Origin: Chimonanthus salicifolius
Lineage: Eukaryota > Streptophyta > Magnoliopsida > Laurales > Calycanthaceae
NCBI GenBank assembly: GCA_013350335.1
Contig: CM023540.1
Span: 26,577,175-26,641,174, forward strand
Direction: 5' to 3'
DNA length: 64,000 nt
Below, one piece after another: positions 46,655 through 58,700 of the stretch (the first letter of the stretch is position 1; the number at the start of each line of letters is the position of its first letter). Both the position numbers and the translations under genes were made by a program. The notes under the pieces are model-generated. The model saw only the letters and a program-made list of their open reading frames with translations. It searched no databases and had not been told where the DNA came from.

Positions 46655-48345
46655 CTTCTAACTATTATTGTTAAGAGTTTTTTTTATTCAGATCCTAATT
46701 AAGAACATAAATTTAACACACTGTAGTCTAGATGGGCCACCAGTTTGCCACTTGTTCACTATAGAATGCTGACCAAACAAAAAAAAGATTATTTTTAATA
46801 TAGAAGTTGCAATGTTCAAATGAAATTAAGTTAAAGAGATTTTATTTTCGATAAAGGGCCACTTCGAATGGGAGTTTTTTTCATCAAAGAATCGGTGTGT
46901 ATGCACAGAGAGTGGTGTGTATGCTCTCAATGATTAGTTTAGTAAGACAATCGGACACTTTTGATTATAATAAATAAATAAGTATAAAATATTAATCTAT
47001 AAAAAATAAAGTAAAATAAAATAATGAAATGGAGATAAAAACTTCAGTTCTTTATATATTGTTGTACGATAATTTTTTTTAAAACAATATATAATTTTTA
47101 GTTGGATAATCATCGGTCTACTATGAGTTTTCACTGTACCACTTTTAAAAAAATTATTATTTTAAAGTAAATGCAAAAGGGTCAAAACTCATGAAAATGA
47201 ACAATAAAGTAAAAAAGATGTATCGAACATCACAGAGATCGCTCTCGTTTTAGTTTAACTTTTTATTTTCACCGTGTGATCTCTGTTCGGAGACCACCGG
47301 AGTTAATGAACTTAAGAACCGTTCTGAAAATTAAAATGATACTTTTTCAAACGCGCATTAAAAGCAGTCTTTTCTTATGACGTGGCCGAGGTACCTTGAA
47401 GGCCCAGCCCCATGTGATTTTTTCTACATACAGAACTAACCATGTACCTTAAAGGAATTACATAAAATGCCACTGCATTGATTCCGTTGCTATTGGTTTT
47501 GTGTTAAAAAATAATTGTTGATCTTATCTTTTTAAATTCATAATAGATCAATCAACCTTTTTGTGGACTCTTGTTATATTATCAATGATCAAAGAAGGGG
47601 TTCAAAATGCGTATTAGTGATTCGTATTTGTCGATATGCATTTTCTCTCGTCTTTTATTTAATTTTATGTTTTAGAAAAATGTAAAAAAACGGTAAAAAT
47701 GGAAAACTTAAGGTAACTATATTTTTCTAAAAATAAATGTCATTTTCATTGAGCTTTAGGTCCTTTAAAGTCTAAGTTTTGATGTGTCCTAAAAATTTGA
47801 CAAATATCTTAAAATTTTGAAAATCACCTAAAATTTTTATAAAGGAAAAAAACACTTAATATGAATTTCTTGTTCTCAAATATCTCCTAATAACATGTAT
47901 CATCTATTACAATTTATAATTTTTTTATTGTGAAAAATTATGAGTTTCATGAAATTGTCATAATATTAAAAAAATTACACAAAGATCTTAAAACCTCTAC
48001 ATGTCATATTTAGAGCTCTTCATTTAATTGTAGAAATATTTGTATATCATTCCATTCATTTTTTTCAAAAAACAATTAAAAAATAGAAAGTATCTTATAA
48101 ATCTTGGCTTTTATCAAATTTCAAAAGAATCTTGAAAAATCACAGAGACACTAAAACCTATGTGAATGACATTAACATAATAATTATTTACTAAATTTTA
48201 TAACATTATTAAATCTTCACATGATTAACAAATATTATATAATTAAAATTCAATTACGGTTGCAACAGAATTATATCATCATTTTTTAAAAAAATCACAC
48301 AATTCACAACTCGTCATTGGAAGTGGACCCTGTGCAAATACACCT
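46655..48345. other. Intergenic, no gene seen
   Basis: AT-rich, with only short spurious frames. No element termini recognised. Confidence 0.5.
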
Positions 48346-48561
48346 GGGCTGCGTTTGGATGGGGGTTAAGAGGGGGTAACCCCGTTAGACCTTGTTACCC
48401 TAATTTGGTAATGGGATGAGGGTAAAAATTTTAAAATTTATCCCTCTCATCCTATTTTTGAATACCTCTTTGGAGGTTGGGGTATTCACAATATCTTACC
48501 CCTCAATACCCCTTGCCTTCCTCTTTTTATCAATTATATATTATAAAATTAAAATCTTCCA

Positions 48562-48586
48562 ATATATATATATATATATATATATA
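48562..48586. repeat. (AT)n microsatellite
   Basis: About twelve AT dinucleotides inside the left part of the inverted-repeat element. Confidence 0.95.
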
Positions 48587-50840
48587 ATTCAAAAATAATA
48601 TATTTCAAGTAATAAGCAATTTAGTTTTGTTTGAAATTTATTTTAAAAATGTGTCAACATTTTCAACATGATGTATTTGGATGAGGAGTAAATTTTACAG
48701 GAGTTACCCTTGAGTAGGAGTAGACTGACATATTAACAATTTTATGAGAATTAATATTTTTTATTAAATCTATCTAATATAAATAATAAAAATAAAATTT
48801 TATGAAACGTAATTGTCAAAATATCCTATTTTTAAGGGTGATTCTGTCGAAATTTCGATAATGTCTCAAAACTCCGAAAGAGTTTGAGGTTCAACATAAT
48901 CTCTTTCGGAGTAATTAACAATTTATTATCTTTTAAGTTTATTTTAATAATGTGTCAACATTTTCAACATGATGTATTTGGATGAGAGATAAATTTTGTT
49001 GGGTTACCTGGGGTTACCCTTGAGTTGGGATAACTGTAAGCAGGGGTAATCTGACATAATAATTTTATAAGAATTAATAATTTTTATTAACTTCATATAA
49101 TATAAAAAATAAAAATAAAAATTTATGAAACATAATTGTCAAAATGTGTCACACCCCGAACCCAGATGTGGGCCCGGAACGCGACTAATTTTTTTTTTTT
49201 AAAACAATAAACTCTAATCACCCATTGTCATAACTAGGCTGGATCTTCAAGTTTACCAAAACCCGATCCTATAAAATGTCACACGTTCTTTTCACATATG
49301 GACTCAAACATGTACCATATGTCCTCATATACAACCCATATCACACAACGAATATTTTCATTTGTCTCATCAGCGTTACGCACGAAAACATAGTGGATAT
49401 AATGTATACGACATTAAAACTTACAGACATAAGTTTCTTATGCCACATGAGGCATATTTATAATAAAAACACACAAAATAGCCAAAGGTACGCTTGGTTT
49501 CCACGTGCGGAAAACCACAGACAATTGCCAAGTTCCGACTTTCAACGAGACACTACTGGTCCCTCCAATCCTTCCTCTGGTTCAAATCCTGTATTGTAAG
49601 GGACGTGAGCTACTAGCCCAGTAAGGAAAGCTCACCATAAAATCCAACATACAATATTCATGGAATAAACAACAATGTATGTTCCATAAATGAAACGCAG
49701 TTAATCCACTTAACTCACTTTCACCATAACATCCAACATATTATATGAAACAATAAATAATGCATGTTTCATGAATGCAATGCGGTTAATCCACTTAACC
49801 CATTTTTACCCTAGGATCATCTTCTAAGGTTTTTACTCAGATTGTATTGTTAACACCGGAGTCGGTCCCCAGCCATGTTACAACACCGGGGTCAGCCCCC
49901 ATTTAAAGTTCCAACCAGAACTAATATTAATTCCTCCACAGAAATAATATAGCAACTTGCAAGTGCATAAGGTCTCCACGACCTGGTCTACTAGTCCATC
50001 CAACACCAACGGCTGATGGCGGTCGACCACAGCCTACTAACACATCCAACTCGAGGGTTCGCAAACGGTGTTCGGCTAATCTCAGCAATTATAGCCCAAC
50101 GGCAAATATCAAACTTTACAAAGTTATTAACTTCCACAGATTTAACTTATGAACATAATTATCACATGCAAATGTCAAATGCATAATAATGCATGATTTC
50201 CAGTGCCCTCCTTACACAGGGACTTATTCTGAGAGAACCACCATATTTCAGCCTTACCATTTGGTGTATCAAATACCAATATAAGAGATCAATAAAATAA
50301 TCAATATCACACAACATATAAAACTGGATTTAATAACACGAATGCCTTCACCCAGTTTTTACCCAACAATTTCCAGACACTCCATGGGTCCATACTGCGT
50401 TAGAGACTACAAGTCCTCGACTCCCCGACACCATTTTAACGCCTACGTTCTAAATAGTTAGAACATTTACATCCCTTACATGTAGGCAGTGTCAGGTCTC
50501 GTATTCTGGACCTATATAGTCTTTTCCATCTTTAATTGACCATGGATCCCATTTCAATCTGGTGTTAGTGGGTTTAACATATAACACAATACAAGTGTTG
50601 GTTCGAGTCTCCTCACCTTCTCCGGTTGAGTTTTTCACAGAAAATCTGTAAGATAGAGTAAAATGTATAAATTTTTTATTTGTCAGTATATACGCATAAT
50701 AATTTCCCAAACCCCGTGCTATTTTTCCAGAAAACATGATATGTGTAATGAGTCACCTAGGCTCTTTCTACTCCTTTAAATTATGTCAGAAAGTTAGTTG
50801 TCAGCCATTCAAAACATTACAATAAAATGAAAAAATGTAA

Positions 50841-51224
50841 AGTACTCAGTGCCTTCTATCGTATTGTCTTCTGGAGAAAGGACCATGGAGACGTATTGTG
50901 AGAGGCCCAGAGGGTACAGAGATAGTAAAGTAAATAAAAGTATTCAGTGCCCTATCCTCGTATTGTCTTCTGGAAAAAGGACCATGGAGACGTATTGAGA
51001 ATATGGCCCAGAGGGTACAGAGACAGTAAAGTAAATAAAAGTACTCAGTGCCCTATCCTCGTATTGTCTTCTGGAAAAAGGACCATGGAGACGTATTGAG
51101 AATGTGGCCCAGAGGGTAAAGAGACAGTAAAGTAAATAAAAGTACTCACTGCCCTATCCTCGTATTGTCTTCTGGAAAAAGGACCATGGAGACGTATTGA
51201 GAATGTGGCCCAGAGGGTACAGTA
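50841..51224 (-). repeat. Tandem repeat inside the solo LTR, four units of about 101 bp
   Basis: Units start at 50841, 50939, 51040 and 51141 (AGTACTCAGTGCC with small changes), giving periods of 98, 101 and 101 bases; the last is partial. Each contains CGTATTGTCTTCTGG, GGACCATGGAGACGTATTG and CCCAGAGGGTA. The array lies in the R-U5 part of the LTR. Confidence 0.95.
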
Positions 51225-51714
51225 CAGGAATTTAAACACACAAAGCGGAAAAATAAACACACAATAGTCAGCTGGGGTTAATCTTTTCCCCGATTTTACT
51301 TAGGGTCAAAAATTATATTTTGAATGTAAAATAATACGAATCTTGAGGGTAAAATTTAAATTTTAAGAGGAAATCTATTTTTCCTCCATTTTAAAAAAAT
51401 ATCATTTATTTGAACCCCAATACTAAGCTATTTTACTCTTAATTTGCTATGGAGTTAATAAAAATGAAAGATAGAATTATTTCGATACCTTGGGTGCAAA
51501 ATTCTGTGTAAGATTGACTAAATTTAAAAACCCTTAAACTAATTCAGGAAACCCGAACGTTCGGCTGCTACTGGTATGGCCAAAGCAAGAAAAAGAAGAA
51601 GAAAGAAAAGAAAATAGGAGAGAGAGAGCTTGCTGTTTTTGAAAGAAGGAGAGAGAGCAAACGGCAGAGGAGTTTCTTTTTTTCTTTACCTTCTGCCTTC
51701 CTCTCCGATTACTC

Positions 51715-51723
51715 CTATTTATA
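51715..51723 (-). promoter_or_regulatory. TATA box of the solo LTR
   Basis: The minus strand reads GCCTATAAATAGGAG, a strong plant TATA context. CT-rich sequence follows in the direction of transcription. Confidence 0.6.
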
Positions 51724-53668
51724 GGCAGCCGTATGGATTTTTTTAATCATACAGGTTGCCGAAGCTATTCATAGGTTTATAAGTTTTTTAATAACTATGC
51801 ATTTATTGTTATATATTTTATAATTACTATTACAACTACCACCAACCGCATAGGCAATTGGCGGTGTTATAATCTTCCAACACACCTACAAGCTACATCC
51901 GTAGCTTTAAAACTCATCTTTCACCTGTTTCTGATATTATTTTATAATATAATATTAGTTTATTTTTTTTACTATTTACATCTATGTCCTTTCTTTTATC
52001 GGGGTATTTCAGGGTCTCACTAAATTGATACAATTAGTTCAGTAGGTCAGGTACTAAAAACTGAGCATGGTATTAAAATTTGGAGTGAAATCTATCTCAA
52101 AAACCAAGTGTTTTCGCTAAAAATCACCGTTTTAACAAAATCTCCTAATCTTCAAGATTCTTTTTGAAAGTATCCAACCTTATAGTTTGATAGAGTAAAT
52201 TTGTCTGATAAAAACATTCTAAAGTTTCAAAGTGTTTTGAAGTCAAAAACAACATTTTTTAAATGAAAGAATATTCAACGGCCCATATTTCACAGCTTAA
52301 AATAAATATCAAAAACTAACTATTTTAGAGTGTAAAGAAATAAACAACTTAGTTATAATACAGATTGAGTACTGACTCTCTCTGTATATTTTTAGGACTT
52401 CCTCTACCCTGTCAAATTGGGGTTTTACCACTTTAAAACTTAGGGGTAAAATAAATTAGCGAAATTATAGCGAGATTGGCATGTCATTAGGTCCGGAATT
52501 TAAAAATAATGCATAATCTAATATTTGAAGTTCAAACTAAGTCAAATGACTGAGTTTATACAGCAGCTAAGGTTTAAGCCTAAAATAATATTATTATTAT
52601 ATTCATAACTCACCCATATACCTTTGGAATTTAATTAAAAGAGTTATCGGATTCGGATCGAGTCAAACTCAGATCCGTTGAAAAACTTATTTGATACACT
52701 TTACGATTAGAGGAAAATATTTCATAATTAACGGATAAAAATTATTTAATTAATCCTACTTAATCATAATTAACTCCTAAATTGGGCTGGGGTATTACAA
52801 AATGTCTCATTTTAAGGAGTGATTCTGTCCAAATTTCGAAAGGATCTTGAAACTCCGAAAGAATTTGTTCATGGTAATCTCTCTTGGGGTAATTAGTAAT
52901 TTATTTTGTTGAAAATTTATTTTAAAAATTTGTCAATATTTTCAACGTGATGCATTTAGATGAGGGGTAAATTTTACAGGGGTTACCCAGGGTTACCCTT
53001 GAGTAAGGGTAACTGTAAGTAGGGGTAACCTTACATATTAACAATTTTATAAGAATTAATTTTTTTATTAAATTCATATAATATAAAAATATAAATTATA
53101 ATTTTTATGAAGAGATATGTTGCTATTTTTATTCATTTATTGGGATTTAAAATAATAATATAAAAAAATCTTTATTTATTTATTTAATGTTAGAATGCAA
53201 GTATCATTTTAAATTATAATTATGAAAAATAATTTATAAAAAATAGATAATATTATTATAAGTTATATTATTAGAATTTACTTCATGAATATTATTTAAT
53301 AATTATATTTTATTAAAAATTTAAAAAATATTAATATATCAGGTTACCCTTATTTATAGTTATCAAATAAGATTTTTTACTTTTAGAATAATGTTTTACT
53401 TTACTACTGAAATTACCAAATAAGATAAGAGTAATCCCAATTCAAAAGTCACTCTTACTCAGGAATGACCCTCGTTAAAGGTAACCCCTTTAAACTTTAC
53501 CCCTATCCAAATGCAGTCCTAGGCGAAAGCCAATAACTGTAGGTGCAGCAACACGAGACTCTAGCGAGTAGAGAGGGAGGCGATTAGGGCTGGTAATTGG
53601 GCTGGCTCGGTTCTGACTTCACTAAAAAAAATTGAGTCCGATTATTTTTGGAGAAGCTACGGTCTGAT

Positions 53669-55079
53669 CAGGGGTCAAAATATCGGCCGATACTGTGCGT
53701 ATCGGCCGATATAATTCGGATTTTTTACCACCGAATTATATCGGCCGATACGTATAGTATCGGCCGTACAAAAAAAAATTCGGCCGATATGACCGAATTT
53801 TTGACCGATATATCGGTCATGATATCGGCCGAATTTTAAAAATTCGGTTTTTCTTTTTTTTTTAAAAAAAAAGCCCCTTTTTTTAAAAAAACAGCGGACA
53901 AGAATGAAAAGAAAAAAAAGAAAATATGGAGGAAAGATTGAAGAAAAAAAATGGCACACCTTTTACTGCATCTTTTCTCTTCTTTCTCTTCTTCGTTGAT
54001 GGGAAAAATACAGAGAGTGGGAAAGAGTGGCTGCTGCTGCTAGGGTTTAATAGAGAGAGTGAAAGAGAAGAAGCGTATTTTTAAAACACGCCCATTAGGG
54101 TTTTTAAGTGAAAACCCATTCACGAAGTAACAACCGGTGAGTATCAAAGTTATTTTTCAAATTGTTTACTTTATAATATTTTCTTTTAAAATTTTAAAGT
54201 TATTTTTTAAATACTGTGTATTTCTAAAATTTCTCAAATTTAATATCTAGACTAATTACGATAATATGATAAAAATACTTTAAGACTTAAAGATCTTTTG
54301 ACACTCTTAAATATTTAAAATATAGTATTTTACAAATAAGGGTATCCCTAGGGTGTACCGAAAACATATTTAGGAGTGTTAAAAGACCTTAAAGTCTTAA
54401 AGTATATTTATCACGTTATCGTAATTAGTCCGAATATTCAATTTGAGAAATTTTGAAAATACACGGTGCTTAAAAATAATGTGCATAGTGTATTAAATAA
54501 TAAAATATCATTTAAAACTTTAAAGTTATTTTTTAAGCACTGTGTATTTCCAAAATTTCTCAAATTGAATATCCGGACTAATTACGATAGCCTGATAAAA
54601 ATCCTTTAAGACTTTAAGGTCTTTTGACTTTCGTAAATATATTTTCGGCACACCCTAAGGATACCCTTATTTGTAAAATACTGTATTTTCGGTACACCCT
54701 AGGGATACCCTAACTTAAAATAACACTCATTAACTAAGAAAATAAATTATTAAATTATTTCTACAAATTTTCCTCATTTATATCATTTTCCTTGTAATTT
54801 TCACAATTTTATTACTAATTATATAATTTCCCATTATCGTAACTTCAAAAATATATTACAAGATGTAAATATCCGATATTTTATGAAAAAATTACATATT
54901 CAATAAGCCCATAATTATCTGCATTTACTGTAATTTTTTTGAATTTTTTTTAAAAAAAAAAAAAAAAAAAAAACGGGCAGGAGAGAGAAAAAATTCGGCC
55001 GATATATCGGCCGAACCGATATATCGGCCGATATGAAAAATCGGCCGGGATCTCAGCCCGGCCGATTTTTCTACCCCTG
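53669..55079. mobile_element. hAT element with ATCGGCCGAT palindromes and perfect target duplication
   Basis: A 1411-bp element between perfect 8-bp duplications GGTCTGAT (53661-53668 and 55080-55087). The left end CAGGGGTCAAAATATCGGCC pairs with the right end, whose complement begins CAGGGGTAGAAAAATCGGCC. CAGGGGT ends and an 8-bp duplication are characteristic of hAT transposons. Both subterminal regions (53685-53840 and 54992-55065) are packed with TATCGGCCGATA and ATTCGGCCGAT palindromes. The interior is AT-rich and holds a three-copy palindromic repeat, but no transposase, so the element is non-autonomous. Apparent frames at 53648-53959 are palindrome artefacts. Confidence 0.92.
54200..54650. 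repeat. Three-armed repeat (forward, inverted, forward) inside the 53669 element
   Basis: A block of about 120 bp at 54200-54318 (TGTGTATTTC, ATTTCTCAAATT, GACTAATTACGATA, CTTTTGACAC) recurs inverted at about 54366-54479 and again in forward orientation at about 54527-54650. GGGTATCCCTAGGGTGTACC at 54340-54359 also recurs inverted near 54645-54720. The first two arms could form a long hairpin. Confidence 0.8.
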
Positions 55080-55791
55080 GGTCTGATTGAAGTCTGATGG
55101 GCTTTGGACCTTGAGGATTGAACTCATTCGATTAATTTAATTTAGTAACTTTTCAAAACCCAATGAGGAAGGAGGGAAAGGGGAAAAGAGACAGAGAAAG
55201 TGCAATAGAGATATTCCTATTTTTGAATGGATGAATTGATTTGATTGAAGGCTGAGTGTAAGATAAGCCGTCGATTGCCAACAAAATTCATATTGAAGTC
55301 TCAGCCGAACTCGCTAAACAAAATATTTTGGCCGAGCCCATCCCATAAGCTATCGGCGGGTTGGGTTCCGTCTGAATTTGGATTCAGACAATTGCACACC
55401 CTTGGCGGCAATCGCCAGTAGCGAGTGGCATTTGTTGCAAATCTTGGACATTAACGGGGCCAATATTTGGACGGGAACGTGTAAAAGCGGAGCTTTTCCG
55501 AATCCTCTCGTCCTTTTCTTGGCAAAGCGCTGCATCCGATGCATGTTGGGTTGTCTTCCACTTTATTTCTCTCTTCTAAGTTCTAAGCACCGGTAACTCA
55601 CTTCACTTTACTTGTTACTGGCTCACTGCTTACTGAGTTACTACTACTCGTCTCCTCCCTTTTCTTCTGTCCCTCCTATCTTCTCTGCCAGATCCAATTC
55701 CTCGAGGCCTCGATCCTTCTTCTAATATCACCCTCCTTTCTCTTTCTTCTTTTCACACTATACTAGACTAGAATCGAGAAAGAGAGAGAGA
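55080..55791 (+). promoter_or_regulatory. Promoter and 5' leader of the DUF1218 gene
   Basis: From about 55560 the sequence is CT-rich (CTCGTCTCCTCCC, CTTCTTTTCACAC) and ends in a GA-rich leader just before the ATG. No clear TATA box is present; the pyrimidine-rich composition suggests a Y-patch, TATA-less plant promoter. Confidence 0.45.
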
Positions 55792-58700
55792 ATGGGAGAG
55801 GGAAGGGGATCAACACTAGTCCATCTGCTTGCGGTGGCTCTTTGCTTAGTCGCCTTCGGATTCGCCATCGCTGCTGAGCGCCGTAGAAGCACTGTATGTC
55901 TACTCTAACCGGACCCCTCTTTCTTGCTTCTCTGCTATGTCTATGATTTTGGCTGCATTCCTTTTTTTTTTTTTTTTAATTTCCAAATAAGTTGCTGTGC
56001 ATTGTCATGCCTCCCATTTTTTTTTCTTTCTGTCTTTCTTCTTTTGCTCTTTCTTCCCCCTCTAAGTCTTAACCTGATCATGCATTTTGTGACTCGTTTT
56101 ATTGATTAATTTGAACTGATTTGGAAATAGTTATCTATTCATCAAGTACAGTCGGTGTTTTCCCAATATGGCCATTGTTTGAACGGGCCCTTTAGATTCC
56201 TGTGGCTGTGAATCTGTTTCATGATATAAGTGCTATGGGTACTAAAATTTTCGTCCTCTCTTATAAAAGTGAAAGAAAGAAAAATAAGATAGGGCACTGA
56301 AAGTGTTTGGCTTAGGTAGCATTTGGATTTTGATGTTTATCTCTAAAGGGGGAAGACAAAGTCTGCATCATGTTTTTTTTCCGGGTGGGAACACACCATA
56401 TCAAAACACACAGACACGCAGAGTATCAGATGTTTGGCTGTTATGTGAGAATTGCGATCTGGATGGGTACTTGACGCAATTGTGCTTGAACCGAAGTACT
56501 ACTTGTGATTTTAGAAGGGAAATAATTTGTCATGGACCTCCAAGCTCACCCTTTTTCTGCTCTCAAGATCGATACATTAATACAATCTTTCAAAAAAAAA
56601 AAAAGGAAAAGAAAAACAATCAAAGCAGTTAAATCCCCTTTTTATGTTTTTGTTAGGATATGTTAGGAAGAATATAATATTAGATTATAATCATCTCCAT
56701 ATTGGGTTGTGTGATTTGTCATCAAATGTTACCATCTTTGGTATTCATTGTATTGCGTCCTATAAGTATTATTCTACATTGAATATGTCTAAGACTTTTG
56801 TGATCCATTTACATTATCTAACATCTTGAACCCATGATGAGTGATACGAGATAGTTTTGGTTGACAGAACTAATTATGAAGAGCTTAGTTATAGGAAAAC
56901 TCGTTTTCCCTCTCAAATAACTACATTTCTCATATCTCGTTTCTCAACTAATTATGAAAGGTTAATTATAGGAAAACTCATCTTCCCTCTCAAATAACTA
57001 CATTTCTCATTTCTTAGTTCTCAACTAAAGCTTATAAACAGACACTATTAAAAATTTCCCAAATGGAGCATTTCATTTATTCGTGGTCACTCCACTTCTT
57101 GCATCCATTTTCCACTCTGATAACTACAATCAAGAGGCAAAACAATCACAGGATGGTTGACGAGCTACCGAGCAGTTATTCATTGAGAGGGTTCAAGAAA
57201 TTATGCAAGACTTTTAGACATGTGCCTTCCAACTGATCTTCACTTGCTATCCAAATAGGAGGGTTTACAAAAAGCCTGTTTTGGGCAGGGTGGCATAAGG
57301 TTGAAATATGGTTGAGAAAGACAAAGGGCAGCTTTACCATCACTGCAAAAGTGGGAAAGACGAGTTTTTTGGTGATGTAGAAGGAGAGTTACAAATTGCC
57401 AGATGCCAAGATATTTTTCGGGCTGGCATAACATGTACTCAGATTTTCTTCTACTTTTTCCTCAGATTGCAGTGACCATGCTTTTGGTGTTCCAGACCAT
57501 TGAAATATGGTCCTCGCCACAAATGAAGAAAATCCCATCTACCATCTTGATTGTTTCTGGCTATCTGATCTTTGGCCTTTTTAATGGCTTTTGCTGTTTT
57601 CTTTTTTAAAGTTCCATTTCCATTGACAGTAGAGTTGATTTTCTGTGAGAAATATCTCTGGTTTGATCTTTATCCTTCATAATGCTTTTCATATCATTGA
57701 TTTGGATCTTGAACTGCTTAATGTATGAATAAAGAAGGTGTTAGCACTGGGTACCCATCGCAAAAGAATAGCTTAGGAGTGACCTAAGTCCTTTATAAAT
57801 TCCTAGATCTCCCTCTACACTTCCAATTTGGAACTAGTCAAAATGTATGAATGATATGTACATGTCATGTAGTGACATTGTAGTTCTACTAGTAGGTGCT
57901 ATTACTCATCGTAAACACAAAAAATGGTTCCATTATCTACCTATATTTCTGCTTGGGTCCCGACTATAAAATTTTGACTGAAATTTGTAACTGATTCCTA
58001 TAATTATCATGACTTTGTACCAACCAAATGACCATTAGACATCTATTATGCCATTTTGAACCATGCTTGTGATTGGGATTTCCATTTGTAACATTCGTTT
58101 TATCTTGGTTTACTTGAATTGGTATTGAAAGTGAGCTGAGTTGTCCATAGCATTTGGGGTGTGTCAAAATGGGATAAGACAAAATAACTGGAGTAGCTGT
58201 ATGAGAAAAGATCATTGGGGCGCACTTTGGTCCCTGGTGATGAGTGCATTGGAAAAGCCTATGTTTAAATATGGGGCCACCAAAAATTACATTAATTAGA
58301 TCAATCAAGCCATGTTTTTAAATGCCTTAAAAGGTTAAAAGATTAAAAAGTATGTTAAAGTGATCAAAATTTGAGGAACTTGCCATTATTTAGATTTAAA
58401 TCGAGATTACTTTTGGAGGTTAGCAGACTCAAATTTAGACCTTTTCAATGTCTTATCTGTAAGAACATAACCAGACGGTGCATACCTTTTGGAAGCTATG
58501 GGTTGAATGGACATTCTGCTACAATGATCAGATCCAATATATTGGAGGACACAATTGAAATTGGAGGTCTGGGAGTCGTCTACAAAAGATCAGTTCTTTC
58601 TGATTTCACTCCTCAACATCCATAGGCAAGGCTGGACTTCTTAGCAGATTGGGTTTCACCAGTACAAATTACAATATCTAACGCATACCATTCTCTTAAA

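Larger units (their letters stand above)
49147..52799 (-). mobile_element. Solo LTR, 3.65 kb, Ty3/gypsy-like
   Basis: Flanked by perfect 5-bp duplications AAATG (49142-49146 and 52800-52804). On the minus strand it runs from TGTAATACCCCAGCCC to GTTCGGGGTGTGACA, the TG/CA form and C-rich start seen in many plant Ty3/gypsy LTRs of the Tekay/Del type. A TATAAATAG box at 51723-51715 on the minus strand marks its promoter, dividing it into about 1.1 kb of U3 and 2.5 kb of R-U5. No second copy, primer site or coding region is present, so it is a solo LTR left by recombination, or less likely some other large TG/CA element. The plus-strand frame at 49276-49599 is not a recognisable gene. Confidence 0.75.
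48640..53100 (+). repeat. Three degenerate 300-320 bp tandem units, interrupted by the solo LTR
   Basis: Each unit starts near TTTATTTTAAWAATKTGTCAA and continues TTTTCAACATGATGTATTTG, a GGGTTACCCTTGAG box, AATTGTCAAAAT, GGTGATTCTGTC and CTCCGAAAGA. Units begin near 48640, 48940 and 52920. The solo LTR interrupts the second. The units include the TGTATTTGGATGAGG word also found at the element ends. Confidence 0.75.
48346..53520. mobile_element. Inverted-repeat element of unknown class, split by a solo LTR
   Basis: The left end GGGCTGCGTTTGGATGGGGG and the right end (complement AGGACTGCATTTGGATAGGG) are inverted copies, about 18 of 20 after one gap. Both ends continue into GGTAACCCC words. 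Without the 3.65-kb solo LTR (49147-52799) and its target duplication, the element is about 1.5 kb. Its interior consists of about three degenerate repeats of roughly 300-320 bp. No target duplication was convincing (PIF/Harbinger TTA or MULE nonamer), so the class is open. No coding capacity. Confidence 0.6.
53587..55402. mobile_element. Possible older hAT MITE, host of the 53669 insertion
   Basis: TAGGGCTGGTAATTGGGC at 53587 and, beyond the 53669 element, CAATTGCACACCCTT ending near 55402 (complement AAGGGTGTGCAATTG) resemble a pair of hAT-type ends. The flanking octamers share only GGCG at the centre. Without the inserted element this would be about 400 bp. Tentative. Confidence 0.3.

Noticed and set aside
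49276..49599. 107-codon plus-strand frame
   Set aside because: It lies inside the solo LTR, antisense to its transcription, and matches no retroelement domain I know.
50841..51260. Regularly spaced repeats that could suggest a CRISPR array
   Set aside because: The 101-bp units are contiguous with no unique spacers, and lie within a plant LTR. This is an ordinary tandem repeat.
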